From contig NZ_FOYL01000004.1 in the NCBI RefSeq assembly GCF_900115955.1, forward strand, positions 840,810 through 904,809: a stretch of 64,000 bases of DNA. Reading direction: 5' to 3'. The notes under the pieces were generated by a model. That model saw only the letters and a program-made list of their open reading frames with translations. It did not search any database and had not been told where the DNA came from. Below are positions 18,079 through 26,107 of the stretch, one piece after another (the first letter of the stretch is position 1; each line of letters starts with the position of its first letter). This DNA comes from Lentzea waywayandensis (GTDB taxonomy: Bacteria > Actinomycetota > Actinomycetes > Mycobacteriales > Pseudonocardiaceae). The position numbers and the translations under genes are program-made.

Positions 18079-18662
18079 GCGACCACGAACCTGACCTGGT
18101 CGCCCGGCTGCAACAGTGCGGGGGTCTCGGCCTTGGCGTCGAACAGCGTGATCCCGGTGCGGCCGATCAGCCGCCAGCCGCCCGGTGTCGGCCTGGGGTA
18201 GGCGGCGGTGAACTCGCCCGCGATGCCGACCGAGCCCTGCGGGACCTTCGTCCGCGGCGAGTCGAGCCTGGGCTGCTGGAGGTTCTGCGGGAGGCCGGTG
18301 AGGTAGGCGAAGCCCGGTGCGAAGCCGCAGAACGCGACCTCGTAGGTGGCCTCGGTGTGGAGTTTGATCACCTCGTCCGGGGTGATGCCGGCTGTCTCGG
18401 CGACGAGGCTCAGGTCCGGGCCGTCGTAGCTGACGGGGATGGTGATCTCGCGCGGGTGGGTCGCGGGAGCCTTGGTCAGGTCGATGGTCTTCAGCGCGTC
18501 CCTGACCTGGTTCAGTGCGCCCTTGACCAGCACCGTCCGGGCGGCCGGGACGAGCTCCTCGATGCCGTCGAGTCGTGCGAGGGCGGCGCGGACGGCCGCG
18601 ACCTCGCTCAGTGAGTCGACCTCGACCAGGAGCGCGTCGGTTCCGCAGCGCCGCAGAAGCAT
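18075..18662 (-). CDS. pxpB: 5-oxoprolinase subunit B (KipI/AHS1 family)
   Basis: 195 residues with the family's FCGFAPGFAYLTGLP, PRTKVPQGSVGIAG and the C-terminal TGITLFDAKAETPALLQPGDQVRF. It forms the complex with PxpC, to which it is coupled by a 4-bp overlap. Its upstream region carries an array of six 17-bp palindromes starting 25 bp before the ATG, which suggests dedicated repression. Confidence 0.9.
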   Translation of the reverse strand: MLLRRCGTDALLVEVDSLSEVAAVRAALARLDGIEELVPAARTVLVKGALNQVRDALKTIDLTKAPATHPREITIPVSYDGPDLSLVAETAGITPDEVIKLHTEATYEVAFCGFAPGFAYLTGLPQNLQQPRLDSPRTKVPQGSVGIAGEFTAAYPRPTPGGWRLIGRTGITLFDAKAETPALLQPGDQVRFVVA

Positions 18663-18686
18663 GCGTCCATGCTACGGGGAATCGTG

Positions 18687-18924
18687 GGATTGTTGAACAA
18701 TCCGACACGCGAATCGTTCAACAATCCTGCGATCCAGCAGGCTGGTGGTCGGATTGTTCAACGATCCGACGATGCAGCAACCCGACGATGCAGCAACCCG
18801 ACGATGCAGCAACCCGACGAGTCGACAATCCGACAATCCAACGATCCGGCCGGATCGTTCAACGATCCTGCGATGCTCCTGACGGATCGTTCAACGATCC
18901 TCGCGTTGGATCGTTCAACGATCC
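18687..18924. repeat. Array of six 17-bp palindromes plus a 16-bp triple repeat
   Basis: Six copies of GGATYGTTSAACRATCC occur at 18687-18703, 18711-18727 (first G changed), 18751-18767, 18852-18868, 18884-18900 and 18908-18924. The first, fourth, fifth and sixth are perfect palindromes. Between the third and fourth lie three tandem 16-bp units (GACGATGCAGCAACCC, 18768-18815) and several half-sites of ACAATCC or ACGATCC. The array fills the whole space between the nitrobindin-like gene and pxpB. The half-site TTGTTxAACAA resembles FadR/GntR-family operators; a repeat-expansion origin is also possible. Confidence 0.9.
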
Positions 18925-18926
18925 AG

Positions 18927-19538
18927 TCAGCCGACGATGCGCTTGAGGTGCGCCGACGCGTGCGGCTGCATCTCCTGGCCCATCATGGCGCGCTCCTCGA
19001 CGTACGCGAGGTCGCCGTTCACCACGCCGTACAGCCGCTGCGCGCCCTTGACCTCCTTGGCCGTGGCGGAGCGGATGATCGCGTCCGTCTCGAACTCCCA
19101 GGAAGTCTGCGTGCGCACCTGGCCGTAGTACAGCTCCACGATGCCCGTGTTGTGCGTCAGCAGGAGCTCGATCGTGTCGTCTTCCTTCGGGCGCCAGAAA
19201 CCCTGCTCCCTGGCCGCCGGGCGGATGACCTCGCCTGCCTCGTTGAGCAGCCACGACCGCGCCTCGTAGACGAGGAACGGACGGCCGTCGTGGGCGAAGG
19301 TGATCTGCTGGCCGAAGCGGAACGGGCCGTCGATCGTCGGGTAGACGATCTCGCCCTCGCCTCGCCACACGCCCACCAGCGGGAGGACGCCCAGGAGAGC
19401 GTCGTTCAGGTCAGCGCCCTCTCTCAGGTTCGCCGTGTCCGCCGGGATCGGCATGTCGGTGAACTGGGGGAGGTTGCGCTGCTTCGTGGCCGCCGCTCGT
19501 TCCTCGGCCAGGCGGATGGCCTCGTCGCCGCTGGTCAT
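18927..19538 (-). CDS. Nitrobindin-like heme-binding beta-barrel (FABP-like) protein
   Basis: 203 residues from the ATG at 19538. The nitrobindin GxWxGxG motif is seen as GVWRGEGE near residue 54, and the C-terminal half is a run of beta-strands ([29 protein letters not shown]) typical of this barrel. Members bind ferric heme and can isomerise peroxynitrite. The ATG overlaps the stop of a tiny upstream membrane-protein gene. Confidence 0.88.
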   Translation of the reverse strand: MTSGDEAIRLAEERAAATKQRNLPQFTDMPIPADTANLREGADLNDALLGVLPLVGVWRGEGEIVYPTIDGPFRFGQQITFAHDGRPFLVYEARSWLLNEAGEVIRPAAREQGFWRPKEDDTIELLLTHNTGIVELYYGQVRTQTSWEFETDAIIRSATAKEVKGAQRLYGVVNGDLAYVEERAMMGQEMQPHASAHLKRIVG

Positions 19539-19633
19539 CGCTGGTCGGAGTAGAGGCGGTAGACGACGTAGCCGGCGAACCACATTACGGCGATCGTCAC
19601 TAGCACCAGGAGTCCGGTGAAGATGTGTTCCAC
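19535..19633 (-). CDS. Small single-pass membrane protein
   Basis: About 32 residues from a GTG at 19633. It consists of one transmembrane helix ([20 protein letters not shown]) and a short basic tail ending RLYSDQR. Its stop overlaps the nitrobindin-like gene's ATG (ATGA), which argues that it is translated. Function unknown. The longer frame further upstream reads through low-quality intergenic sequence and is not believed. Confidence 0.6.
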   Translation of the reverse strand: MEHIFTGLLVLVTIAVMWFAGYVVYRLYSDQR

Positions 19634-19932
19634 GGTGGAGAGGATATCTCCCTGGTCGGGACGTGCAGGGTTGTGGTGGTGGAGGACACCGGGGGCCTCG
19701 CCTTCGGCCTCGAGGGTGCGCGTTCGTTGCGTAGGTCGTCCCCCTGGTTCGTTGGCGGGTGCCTGTTGCGTCGTCCGTAGGTGGTCACCTTGCGGGCGTG
19801 ACCTTGCGCTGCTTCCTGGGGCTCCGCCCCAGACCCCGCCAATCTGATCCAAAACCGGGGCCTACGCCATACGCGGGTTGATGGCACGCCTGGTGCGTTG
19901 GGCGGAGGCGCGTTGCTTAGTGGGGCGCGTTG

Positions 19933-20074
19933 GTGGGGTGGCTTCGTCACGAGCCGTACCAAGAGCGGGCCACATCAGGGAAGGGGTGTCAAGCGGGCGA
20001 AAAGCGTGCCCGCTTGACACCCCTTCCCTGATGCAGCAAGAGCTATGGCACGACTCGTGACGAAACCACCCCAC
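19933..20074. repeat. Nested 142-bp palindromic element
   Basis: A perfect 26-bp inverted repeat (19973-19998 with 20008-20033, 9-bp loop) is enclosed by a second 21-bp inverted repeat with one mismatch (19933-19953 with 20054-20074). The two arms outside the inner stem are partly similar as well. No gene is convincing here: the short frames on each strand are mirror images of the same hairpin. It may be a palindromic dispersed repeat or a non-autonomous mobile element. The rest of 19634-20221 shows no gene that I can support. Confidence 0.85.
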
Positions 20075-20221
20075 CCGGACCGCACGGTAAGGACGGCTCG
20101 CCTTCGGCTTCGCGGATGATCAGGCGCTTGCCGTGATTACGCGCTCGGGCTGTCCGCCCTCACCCTTCGTCCGTCTAGCCCGCCCCGTCCGCTGCCTCCG
20201 CCCGCTGTCCGAGACGTGGAA

Positions 20222-20249
20222 GGCCCCGGCGGTGTGCACCGCCGGGGCC
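20222..20249 (-). terminator. Terminator hairpin after the sulfur operon
   Basis: A perfect 13-bp GC-rich inverted repeat with a two-base centre lies about 30 bp past the DUF1416 stop. It is followed on the minus strand by TTCC, not a long T-run, as is common in actinobacteria. Confidence 0.7.
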
Positions 20250-20277
20250 CTCGTCTTTCCAACCAGGTCTTGCCTGC

Positions 20278-20577
20278 CTACGCGACCGCGATCTCCACCG
20301 CGTGCACGCCCGGACCGGAGGCCGACACGGCCGCCTGGCCGTTGCCGGTGCGGTGCAGGGCTCGGACGGTCCAGCTGCCCGGTGCCGCGAAGAAGCGGAA
20401 GTCGCCCTCCGGGGAGGTGACCACCTCGGCGGTGAACTCGCCGGTCGAGTCGAGCAGGCGGACGAACGCGCCGCCTACCGGGGTGCCCTCGGAGAGGACT
20501 TTGCCCTCCAGGACGGTTTCCGTCGTCGAAGCGTCGATCGTGCCGCCCTGAGCAGGGGCGCCGCAGCCGTTGGTCAT
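20278..20577 (-). CDS. DUF1416 protein of the thiosulfate sulfurtransferase operon
   Basis: 99 residues, beginning MTNGCGAPAQGG and continuing as a carboxypeptidase-regulatory-like beta-sandwich (VLEGKVLSEGTPVGGAFVRL; SPEGDFRFFAAPGSWTVRAL). In many actinobacteria this family lies directly after the rhodanese gene, as here (5 bp spacing). Its role in sulfur transfer is not established. The N-terminal Cys in NGCGAP is conserved in the family as far as I know and could carry sulfur; this last step is inference. Confidence 0.87.
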   Translation of the reverse strand: MTNGCGAPAQGGTIDASTTETVLEGKVLSEGTPVGGAFVRLLDSTGEFTAEVVTSPEGDFRFFAAPGSWTVRALHRTGNGQAAVSASGPGVHAVEIAVA

Positions 20578-20582
20578 GATGA

Positions 20583-21428
20583 TCAGGCCTCCTTGCCGGA
20601 ACCGAGCTCGATCGGCACGCCGATCAGCGAGCCGTACTCCGTCCAAGAACCGTCGTAGTTCTTGACGTCTTCGTGGCCGAGCAGTTCGCGCAGGGCGAAC
20701 CAGGTGTGCGAGGAGCGCTCGCCGATGCGGCAGTACGCGATGGTCTTGCGGCTGCCGTCGAAGCCTGCCTCGGCGTAGAGCTCGCGGAGCTCCTCGTCGG
20801 ACTTGAACGTGCCGTCCTCGTTGGCCGCCTTGGACCACGGGACGTTCACCGCGGACGGGATGTGGCCGCCGCGCTGGGCCTGCTCCTGCGGGAGGTGGGC
20901 CGGGGCGAGGAGCTTGCCGGAGAACTCGTCGGGGGAGCGCACGTCGACGAGGTTCTTGTTGCCGATCGAGTCGACGACCTCGTCGCGGAAGGCGCGGATC
21001 GAGAGGTCCTGCTCCTGGGCGGAGTAGGTCGTCGCGTCGCGGGTGACCTCCTCCTTGTCCAGGGGGCGGCCGTCGAGTTCCCACTTCTTGCGGCCGCCGT
21101 CGAGGAGCTTGACGTTGGTGTGGCCGTAGAGCTTGAAGTACCAGTACGCGTAGGCCGCGAACCAGTTGTTGTTGCCGCCGTAGAGGACGACGGTGTCGTC
21201 GTTGGAGATGCCCTTGGCCGAGAGCAGCTTCTCGAAGCCCTCGCGGTCCACGAAGTCGCGGCGGACCGGGTCCTGGAGGTCGTTCTTCCAGTCGATCTTC
21301 ACGGCACCGGGGATGTGTCCGCCGTCGTACGCGGTGGTGTCCTCGTCGACCTCCGCGAACACGACGCCGGGCGCCTGGAGGTTTTCCTCGGACCAGGCGG
21401 CCGAGACCAGCACGTTCTCACGGCTCAT
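20583..21428 (-). CDS. sseA: Thiosulfate sulfurtransferase (tandem rhodanese)
   Basis: 281 residues with two rhodanese domains. The N-terminal one is inactive (GGNNNWFAAYAYW in the loop position) and the C-terminal one has the active-site Cys in AYCRIGERSSHTWF. It moves sulfane sulfur from thiosulfate to cyanide or a protein acceptor. It stands in an operon with DUF4395 upstream and DUF1416 downstream, behind a cysteine-containing leader peptide, so it is likely regulated by cysteine supply. Confidence 0.93.
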   Translation of the reverse strand: MSRENVLVSAAWSEENLQAPGVVFAEVDEDTTAYDGGHIPGAVKIDWKNDLQDPVRRDFVDREGFEKLLSAKGISNDDTVVLYGGNNNWFAAYAYWYFKLYGHTNVKLLDGGRKKWELDGRPLDKEEVTRDATTYSAQEQDLSIRAFRDEVVDSIGNKNLVDVRSPDEFSGKLLAPAHLPQEQAQRGGHIPSAVNVPWSKAANEDGTFKSDEELRELYAEAGFDGSRKTIAYCRIGERSSHTWFALRELLGHEDVKNYDGSWTEYGSLIGVPIELGSGKEA

Positions 21429-21466
21429 GGGAAGTTGCTCCTGTGTTTTAGTGCGTGTGCTTGTCG

Positions 21467-21904
21467 TTATTGCGGACGTGCGAGGGCGGGTGCGTACCGG
21501 CGCAGCACCAGGTACATCTCGCACCCGAGGCACAGGCCCAGCGCCGCGTTGAGCAGTGCTGCCACCAGTGCGAAGCCGGTTGCCACCATGCCGAGCGTGG
21601 TGAGGCCCGTGGCGTAACCGAGGGTGCCGATCAGAGCGAAGATGAAGCCGACTCCTTGCGCGAACCGCAGCGGGGCGGCTTCCTCGCGTTCGGTGGTCGG
21701 GGTCAGGCGAGGCTGGATCGCGTAGCGGTAGACGTGACCCCACGGGTTCAACTTCAGCGAGATGAACGCGCACATCGCGAAGAGCACCGTCTGGGCGGCG
21801 AGGAGACGCCACCAGCCGGTGAGCAACACGATCGCGAGGATGACCGTGGTCATCCAGGCGGAGAAGCGCGGTCCGCGCGGGTCAACAGGGCGGTCTTTGG
21901 GCAC
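21467..21904 (-). CDS. DUF4395 membrane protein
   Basis: 145 residues with about four membrane helices, a CAFISLKLNPWGHVY segment and a C-terminal GLCLGCEMYL with a CxxC pair, as in DUF4395. This family is regularly found next to rhodanese and thioredoxin genes in actinobacteria. The CxxC near the membrane suggests a thiol or sulfur transfer role, but the function is unknown. Confidence 0.88.
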   Translation of the reverse strand: MPKDRPVDPRGPRFSAWMTTVILAIVLLTGWWRLLAAQTVLFAMCAFISLKLNPWGHVYRYAIQPRLTPTTEREEAAPLRFAQGVGFIFALIGTLGYATGLTTLGMVATGFALVAALLNAALGLCLGCEMYLVLRRYAPALARPQ

Positions 21905-21976
21905 GACGACCTCCGGGCAAACGGACGAGGGGATTCAGTCCGGCAGAGGTAGCTGATGGGCGTCAAGCAGCCCAGT

Positions 21977-22054
21977 TCAGCTCGTCGTGCGACACAGGCT
22001 GCTGCGCGTGCGGCACAGGTCAACCGCGCGTCGCTTCGTGAGCAGCAAGGTCAT
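21977..22054 (-). CDS. Cysteine-containing leader peptide of the sulfur operon
   Basis: 25 codons, ATG to TGA, beginning MTLLLTKRRAVDLCR and ending SLCRTTS. The VDLCR...LCR pattern matches the short 'putative leader peptides' that precede sulfur-metabolism genes in actinobacteria. TACCCT lies seven bases before the ATG, in the place expected for a -10 box of a leaderless transcript. It heads the DUF4395-rhodanese-DUF1416 operon, 72 bp upstream. By analogy with cysteine-responsive short ORFs in mycobacteria, stalling at its Cys codons could control the operon; that is inference. Confidence 0.82.
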   Translation of the reverse strand: MTLLLTKRRAVDLCRTRSSLCRTTS

Positions 22055-22133
22055 GCCAGCGAGGGTAGCCCTCAATCCCTCGGTGCGGGAGGTATGTCCA
22101 TCTGGTGGAACAACGCAGGTTCACCCGACCGGA

Positions 22134-22541
22134 TTAGGGCAAATGCGGGCGCAGGGCCTCGATCAACGAGTCGCGTTTCGGCACTCCGCCGACTCGCAGA
22201 ACCTCGGTTCCGTCGGCCGTGAGGGCGAGCGTCGTCGGGGTGCGCATGACGCCGAGTTTGGTGGCGACGTCCGGGAGGTTCGTGACGTCGAGCTCGGCGT
22301 GCGTGAGGCCGTCCGTGCGGTCGGCGAGGTCGCGCAGGATCACCTTCGCGTGCCGGCACGGCGCGCAGAACGTGGTGGAGAGCTGGACCAGCGTCACCCC
22401 CGGCGCGAGCAGGTCGCGCACGGGGGCGGGCAGGTCGGCTGAAGCTGCACGACGAGAGATGCGGCCCTCGCGGACCTTGAGCAGCACACCGATCGCGCCG
22501 GCCACGGCCAGCGCGCCCAGCAGCGCCCACACACCAGTCAT
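22134..22541 (-). CDS. Membrane-anchored thioredoxin-like protein
   Basis: 135 residues. One N-terminal membrane helix (LLGALAVAGAIGVLLKV) precedes a thioredoxin fold with the redox motif FCAPCRHAK around residue 64 and the cis-Pro region MRTPTTLAL. It should act as a thiol oxidoreductase on the outer face of the membrane. Its ATG overlaps the DUF2993 stop, so it is translated with it, and it precedes the sulfur operon. Confidence 0.9.
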   Translation of the reverse strand: MTGVWALLGALAVAGAIGVLLKVREGRISRRAASADLPAPVRDLLAPGVTLVQLSTTFCAPCRHAKVILRDLADRTDGLTHAELDVTNLPDVATKLGVMRTPTTLALTADGTEVLRVGGVPKRDSLIEALRPHLP

Positions 22542-23371
22542 CGTTGGACCAACGGTACATCCGCGATCTGGCCGCTGAGCTTGAACGAACCGCTCTCCAC
22601 CTCGACGGCGGTGGGCGTGGCGTTGAACGGCAGCGTGCCGGGGTCGATCTTGATCGCGAGCGCCTGGCGCAGCTGCGGGATGATCTGCTTGAGCGAGGCG
22701 TCGTCCAGCTCGATGTCATCGATGTTGATCTGGATGGCACCGCTGACCAGCGCGATCTGGCCGTACGCGGTGAGCGTGATGACCTTGCCGGCGACGTTGG
22801 TCTGGCCGGAGAGCTTGATCGCGGCGGTCGTCTTGGGCACCTTGGGGTCGACCGGCGTCTGGGTGGCGGCGCGGTTGTCCGGCTCGATCGAGAGCTTGTC
22901 GAACGGCGTCACCTGGTTCGCGAGGCGGTTCAGGTCCGGCGCCTTGATCCGGACGCTGCCCTCGACGGTGTCGATGGTCGCCTTGGAGACGTTGCCCGCG
23001 AGCAGGTCGGCCAGCTCGACGCGGGTGTGCCGCAGGTCGGCGCCGACGTCGAGGTCGCGCAGGTCGACGCCCTGCTGCTCGTCCTTGATCGGCACGCCGT
23101 ACGCGTCGATCCGGACGTGCGTGTAGTCACCGCGGATCGCCTGCAGGATGAACGGGAACCCGTTGATGCGCACCGACGGGTCCTCGTTGAGCTGGAGCTT
23201 CTCCCTCATCCGCTGGGCGATCTGGTACTCGCCAGCCGCCGCCAGCGCGAAGTCGGCCGCCACGAGCAGCACGCCCAGCACGATCACCGCGATGACGAGG
23301 AACTTCCCGCGCCGCGACTTCTTCTTCGGCTTGGCGCGCGCCGGGTTCTGCCCGGAATAGCCTGCAGTCAT
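22538..23371 (-). CDS. DUF2993 (LmeA-like) membrane-anchored lipid-binding protein
   Basis: 277 residues. A short basic cytoplasmic start (KPKKKSRRGK) and one membrane helix (FLVIAVIVLGVLLVAADFALA) are followed by an extracytoplasmic domain of the DUF2993 family, which in mycobacteria includes LmeA, a phospholipid-binding protein of the lipomannan pathway. Here the ligand is unknown. The ATG overlaps the upstream hydrolase stop and the TGA overlaps the thioredoxin gene start. Confidence 0.88.
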   Translation of the reverse strand: MTAGYSGQNPARAKPKKKSRRGKFLVIAVIVLGVLLVAADFALAAAGEYQIAQRMREKLQLNEDPSVRINGFPFILQAIRGDYTHVRIDAYGVPIKDEQQGVDLRDLDVGADLRHTRVELADLLAGNVSKATIDTVEGSVRIKAPDLNRLANQVTPFDKLSIEPDNRAATQTPVDPKVPKTTAAIKLSGQTNVAGKVITLTAYGQIALVSGAIQINIDDIELDDASLKQIIPQLRQALAIKIDPGTLPFNATPTAVEVESGSFKLSGQIADVPLVQR

Positions 23372-24090
23372 TCCTCGTCCTCGATCTTGGCGACGATCCA
23401 TGCCGCCATCCGGTCTACCAGGTCTGGAGTCGCGGCCGATTCGGCGTGCCGCATGCCGGGCTCGATCCACAACTCGGCATGTCCTGAGGACGCGCGGTGC
23501 AGCGACCTGGCGTGGTCCACGGAGAAATAGTGGTCCAGGTCACCGTGCACGATCAGCAGTGGGGTGGGCGTGATCCGTCCGACCACCTCCAGCGGACTCT
23601 CCGGCGCTTGTACCCAGCTGCCGCCGAGCCGAACCCCGAGCGCCCGTGCCGCGAGCTTGCCGTGCGGCTGCTCCAGCAACCAGTGCACCCGGCGCATGGG
23701 AGCGGTCTCTCGTGACCACCACCGGGCCGGTCCGCTGACGGAGACCACGGCGTCCGGCCTGGACTCCCCCAGCACCGCGTGCCGCAGGACGATCGAGGCA
23801 CCCATCGAGAACCCGACCGTGGCGATCTTCGAGTAACCGAGCTCGCGGGCCTTCAGAACGGCCGCCTCGATGTCGTGGATCTCGTCCGCGCCGACCGTGG
23901 AACGGCCTTCCGAACGTCCGTGGCCGCGGAAGTCGAACGCGACGACACCGGCTTTCCTGGCCATTCGGGCAAGTACTCGGGAGACGTACGGCCGCCGCAC
24001 GTTGTTCGTGAACCCGTGTCCCACAACGAAAGCGAGGTCGCTTTCACTCTTGTAGTGGACGCCGTGCAGACGCACTCCGTCATGTGACAT
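23368..24090 (-). CDS. Alpha/beta hydrolase
   Basis: 240 residues from ATG 24090; in-frame ATGs at 24105 and 24183 are alternatives. The oxyanion region is FVVGHGFTNN, the nucleophile elbow is VGFSMGAS, the acid is in VHGDLDHYF and the catalytic His in EPGMRHAES. It resembles lysophospholipase/serine aminopeptidase-type hydrolases. Substrate unknown; coupling to the lipid-binding DUF2993 gene hints at a lipid ester. It is divergent from glnR. Confidence 0.9.
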   Translation of the reverse strand: MSHDGVRLHGVHYKSESDLAFVVGHGFTNNVRRPYVSRVLARMARKAGVVAFDFRGHGRSEGRSTVGADEIHDIEAAVLKARELGYSKIATVGFSMGASIVLRHAVLGESRPDAVVSVSGPARWWSRETAPMRRVHWLLEQPHGKLAARALGVRLGGSWVQAPESPLEVVGRITPTPLLIVHGDLDHYFSVDHARSLHRASSGHAELWIEPGMRHAESAATPDLVDRMAAWIVAKIEDEE

Positions 24091-24264
24091 GGATGTAACA
24101 GGCATGACGCTTGTGGAAACAAGTGTGAGCACGGCTTCTTGACCTGGGACTTTCTCGGGGTGCACCGGTATTGTCTCCGTCATCCGCAGGCAACGGGGCC
24201 CGGTCACCGTACGCCGCTGGTCTGGTCCAGGTGACCGACCACGGCCGATTTGGAGGGCGCCGCG

Positions 24265-25023
24265 ATGAGCATCGACGTGCTTCTGCTGACGACAGACCCG
24301 GACCCGGAGGCCGTGCTTCCGGCGCTGGCTCTGCTTCCCCACGCCGTACGCCCCTTGCGTCCCGAGGTCTCCGCGCTTCTCGAAGCCGGACCGCACGACA
24401 TCGTGCTGATCGACGCTCGCACGGACCTGGTCGGCGCGCGTTCGCTGTGCCGGCTGCTGGACTCGTCCGGTGTGGACGTACCCGTGGTGGCCGTGGTCAC
24501 CGAGGGAGGACTGGTCGCGGTCAACTCCGACTGGTCGGTCGACGAGATCCTGCTGCCGAACTCCGGTCCCGCCGAGGTCGACGCACGCCTGCGGCTGGTC
24601 CGCTCGCGCCGCGGCACGACCCAGCCCGGTGGCGACGGCGCGATCCAGCTCGGCGACCTCGTGATCGACGAGGCCACCTACACCGCGCGCCTCAAGGGCC
24701 GCCCGCTCGACCTCACCTACAAGGAGTTCGAGCTGCTCAAGTACCTCGCGCAGCACGCGGGCCGGGTCTTCACCCGCGCCCAGCTGCTGCAGGAGGTCTG
24801 GGGCTACGACTTCTTCGGTGGCACGCGCACGGTCGACGTCCACGTGCGACGGCTGCGCGCCAAGCTCGGCCCCGAGCACGAGGCTCTCATCGGCACGGTC
24901 CGCAACGTGGGCTACAAGTTCGTCCGCCCGCCGCGTCCCGGATCGTCCCGCCGCCCCGACCTGGCCGAGGTGGAGATCGACGACTCCGCCCACGTCCTGG
25001 ATGAGCGTTTGATCGCGCGGTAG
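24265..25023 (+). CDS. glnR: GlnR nitrogen response regulator
   Basis: 252 residues. An atypical receiver domain ([46 protein letters not shown]) precedes an OmpR-type winged helix ([35 protein letters not shown]). It closely follows Streptomyces GlnR, the orphan regulator of nitrogen assimilation, which works without a partner kinase. ATG 24265 is chosen because GGAGGG lies 7 bp upstream. The order glnR-mshD-pst agrees with other actinobacteria. Confidence 0.95.
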   Translation: MSIDVLLLTTDPDPEAVLPALALLPHAVRPLRPEVSALLEAGPHDIVLIDARTDLVGARSLCRLLDSSGVDVPVVAVVTEGGLVAVNSDWSVDEILLPNSGPAEVDARLRLVRSRRGTTQPGGDGAIQLGDLVIDEATYTARLKGRPLDLTYKEFELLKYLAQHAGRVFTRAQLLQEVWGYDFFGGTRTVDVHVRRLRAKLGPEHEALIGTVRNVGYKFVRPPRPGSSRRPDLAEVEIDDSAHVLDERLIAR

Positions 25024-25033
25024 GTTCGCCTGT

Positions 25034-25909
25034 GTGGCGCAACTGAGCTGGTTCGAGGAGCTGACGGCCGACCAGGCCGCCGAGGTGACCGGGGTGCTGG
25101 AGGCTGCCCAGGGCACCGACGGCGTGGCCCCGGTCGGCGAGGCCGTGCGACTGCGGATGCGCCCAGGCGCGACCGGCAGCAGGCACCTCCTCGCGCGTCT
25201 GAACGGCGAGCTGGCCGGGTACGCGCACGTCGACCTGATCGGTGACTCCGGCGGTAACAAGGTCGCCGAACTCGCCGTGCACCCGAAGTACCGCCATCAG
25301 GGCGTCGGCGAGGCGCTGGTGAAAGCGCTCCCGCAGGAGTCGCTGCGGATCTGGGCGCACGGCGGCCACCCGGACGCCGAGAAGCTCGCCGAGAAGCTCG
25401 GCTTCCGCAAGGTGCGCGAGCTTCTGCGGATGCGGCTGCGCGTCGAGAACGACCTTCCGGAGCCGTCGGTGCCCGAGGGGATCACCATCCGGCCGTTCGT
25501 GCCGGGCAGGGACGAGGCCGCGGTCGTCTACGTGAACCACCGCGCGTTCGACTGGCACCCGGAGCAGGGCGCGATGTCGATCGAGGACGTCCGCGCGAAG
25601 GAAGAAGAGGACTGGTTCGACCCCGAGGGCTTCCTGCTCGCGTTCGACGCGGACGAGAAGCTGGCGGGCTTCCACTGGACCAAGGTGCACACGCCCGACC
25701 TGGGCGAGGTCTACGTCGTGGGCGTCGACCCGGACCGTCAGGGCGGTGGCCTGGGCAAGGTGCTGACCCTGGCCGGCCTGCGTCACCTGCGCGAACAGGG
25801 CGTCAAGGAAGTCATGCTCTACGTCGAGTCGGACAACACCGCGGCGGTCCGCGTCTACACGAAGCTCGGATTCACTCTTTGGGACGCCGACGTCCAGTAC
25901 GCCCGGTAG
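25034..25909 (+). CDS. mshD: Mycothiol synthase
   Basis: 291 residues with two GNAT acetyltransferase domains. Acetyl-CoA loops are visible as HPKYRHQGVGEAL in the first and DPDRQGGGLGKVLT in the second. MshD transfers acetyl from acetyl-CoA to Cys-GlcN-Ins, the last step to mycothiol, the actinobacterial thiol buffer. The GTG start is 10 bp after glnR, so the two are probably one transcript. Confidence 0.94.
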   Translation: MAQLSWFEELTADQAAEVTGVLEAAQGTDGVAPVGEAVRLRMRPGATGSRHLLARLNGELAGYAHVDLIGDSGGNKVAELAVHPKYRHQGVGEALVKALPQESLRIWAHGGHPDAEKLAEKLGFRKVRELLRMRLRVENDLPEPSVPEGITIRPFVPGRDEAAVVYVNHRAFDWHPEQGAMSIEDVRAKEEEDWFDPEGFLLAFDADEKLAGFHWTKVHTPDLGEVYVVGVDPDRQGGGLGKVLTLAGLRHLREQGVKEVMLYVESDNTAAVRVYTKLGFTLWDADVQYAR

Positions 25910-25990
25910 TCAACGTACCGTCACAAAACGCATACGCGCTGGTCACGCGGTCACTCTTTTGGCCGTGTGACCCGTCACTTCCCGTTCGGT

Positions 25991-26012
25991 GTTCACCTCC
26001 CGTTCACCCTGA
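25991..26012 (+). promoter_or_regulatory. PHO box (PhoP operator) before pstS
   Basis: Two adjoining 11-bp direct repeats, GTTCACCTCCC and GTTCACCCTGA, match the Streptomyces PHO box unit. Weaker units (GTCACTTCCCG, GGTCACGCG) lie just upstream from about 25,940. The site is about 100 bp before the pstS start, so phosphate starvation control is expected. Confidence 0.8.
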
Positions 26013-26107
26013 CTAGGTGGGCTGTCCATTCTGGCTACCTACCTTCCGTAGCGAGCGGCGGCGTCCGTCGCGAACCGCTAATGCTTTCCGCAAGGTGGAG
26101 GACCAAG

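Noticed and set aside
18768..18815. Possible CRISPR-like array (three 16-bp repeats among palindromes)
   Set aside because: The units are directly adjacent without spacers, are too short, and no cas gene is near.
19862..20074. Two short ORFs on opposite strands with similar REGVSSG/PLDTPSLM-type peptides
   Set aside because: Their resemblance comes from the palindrome itself, so both are read from one hairpin and not from genes.
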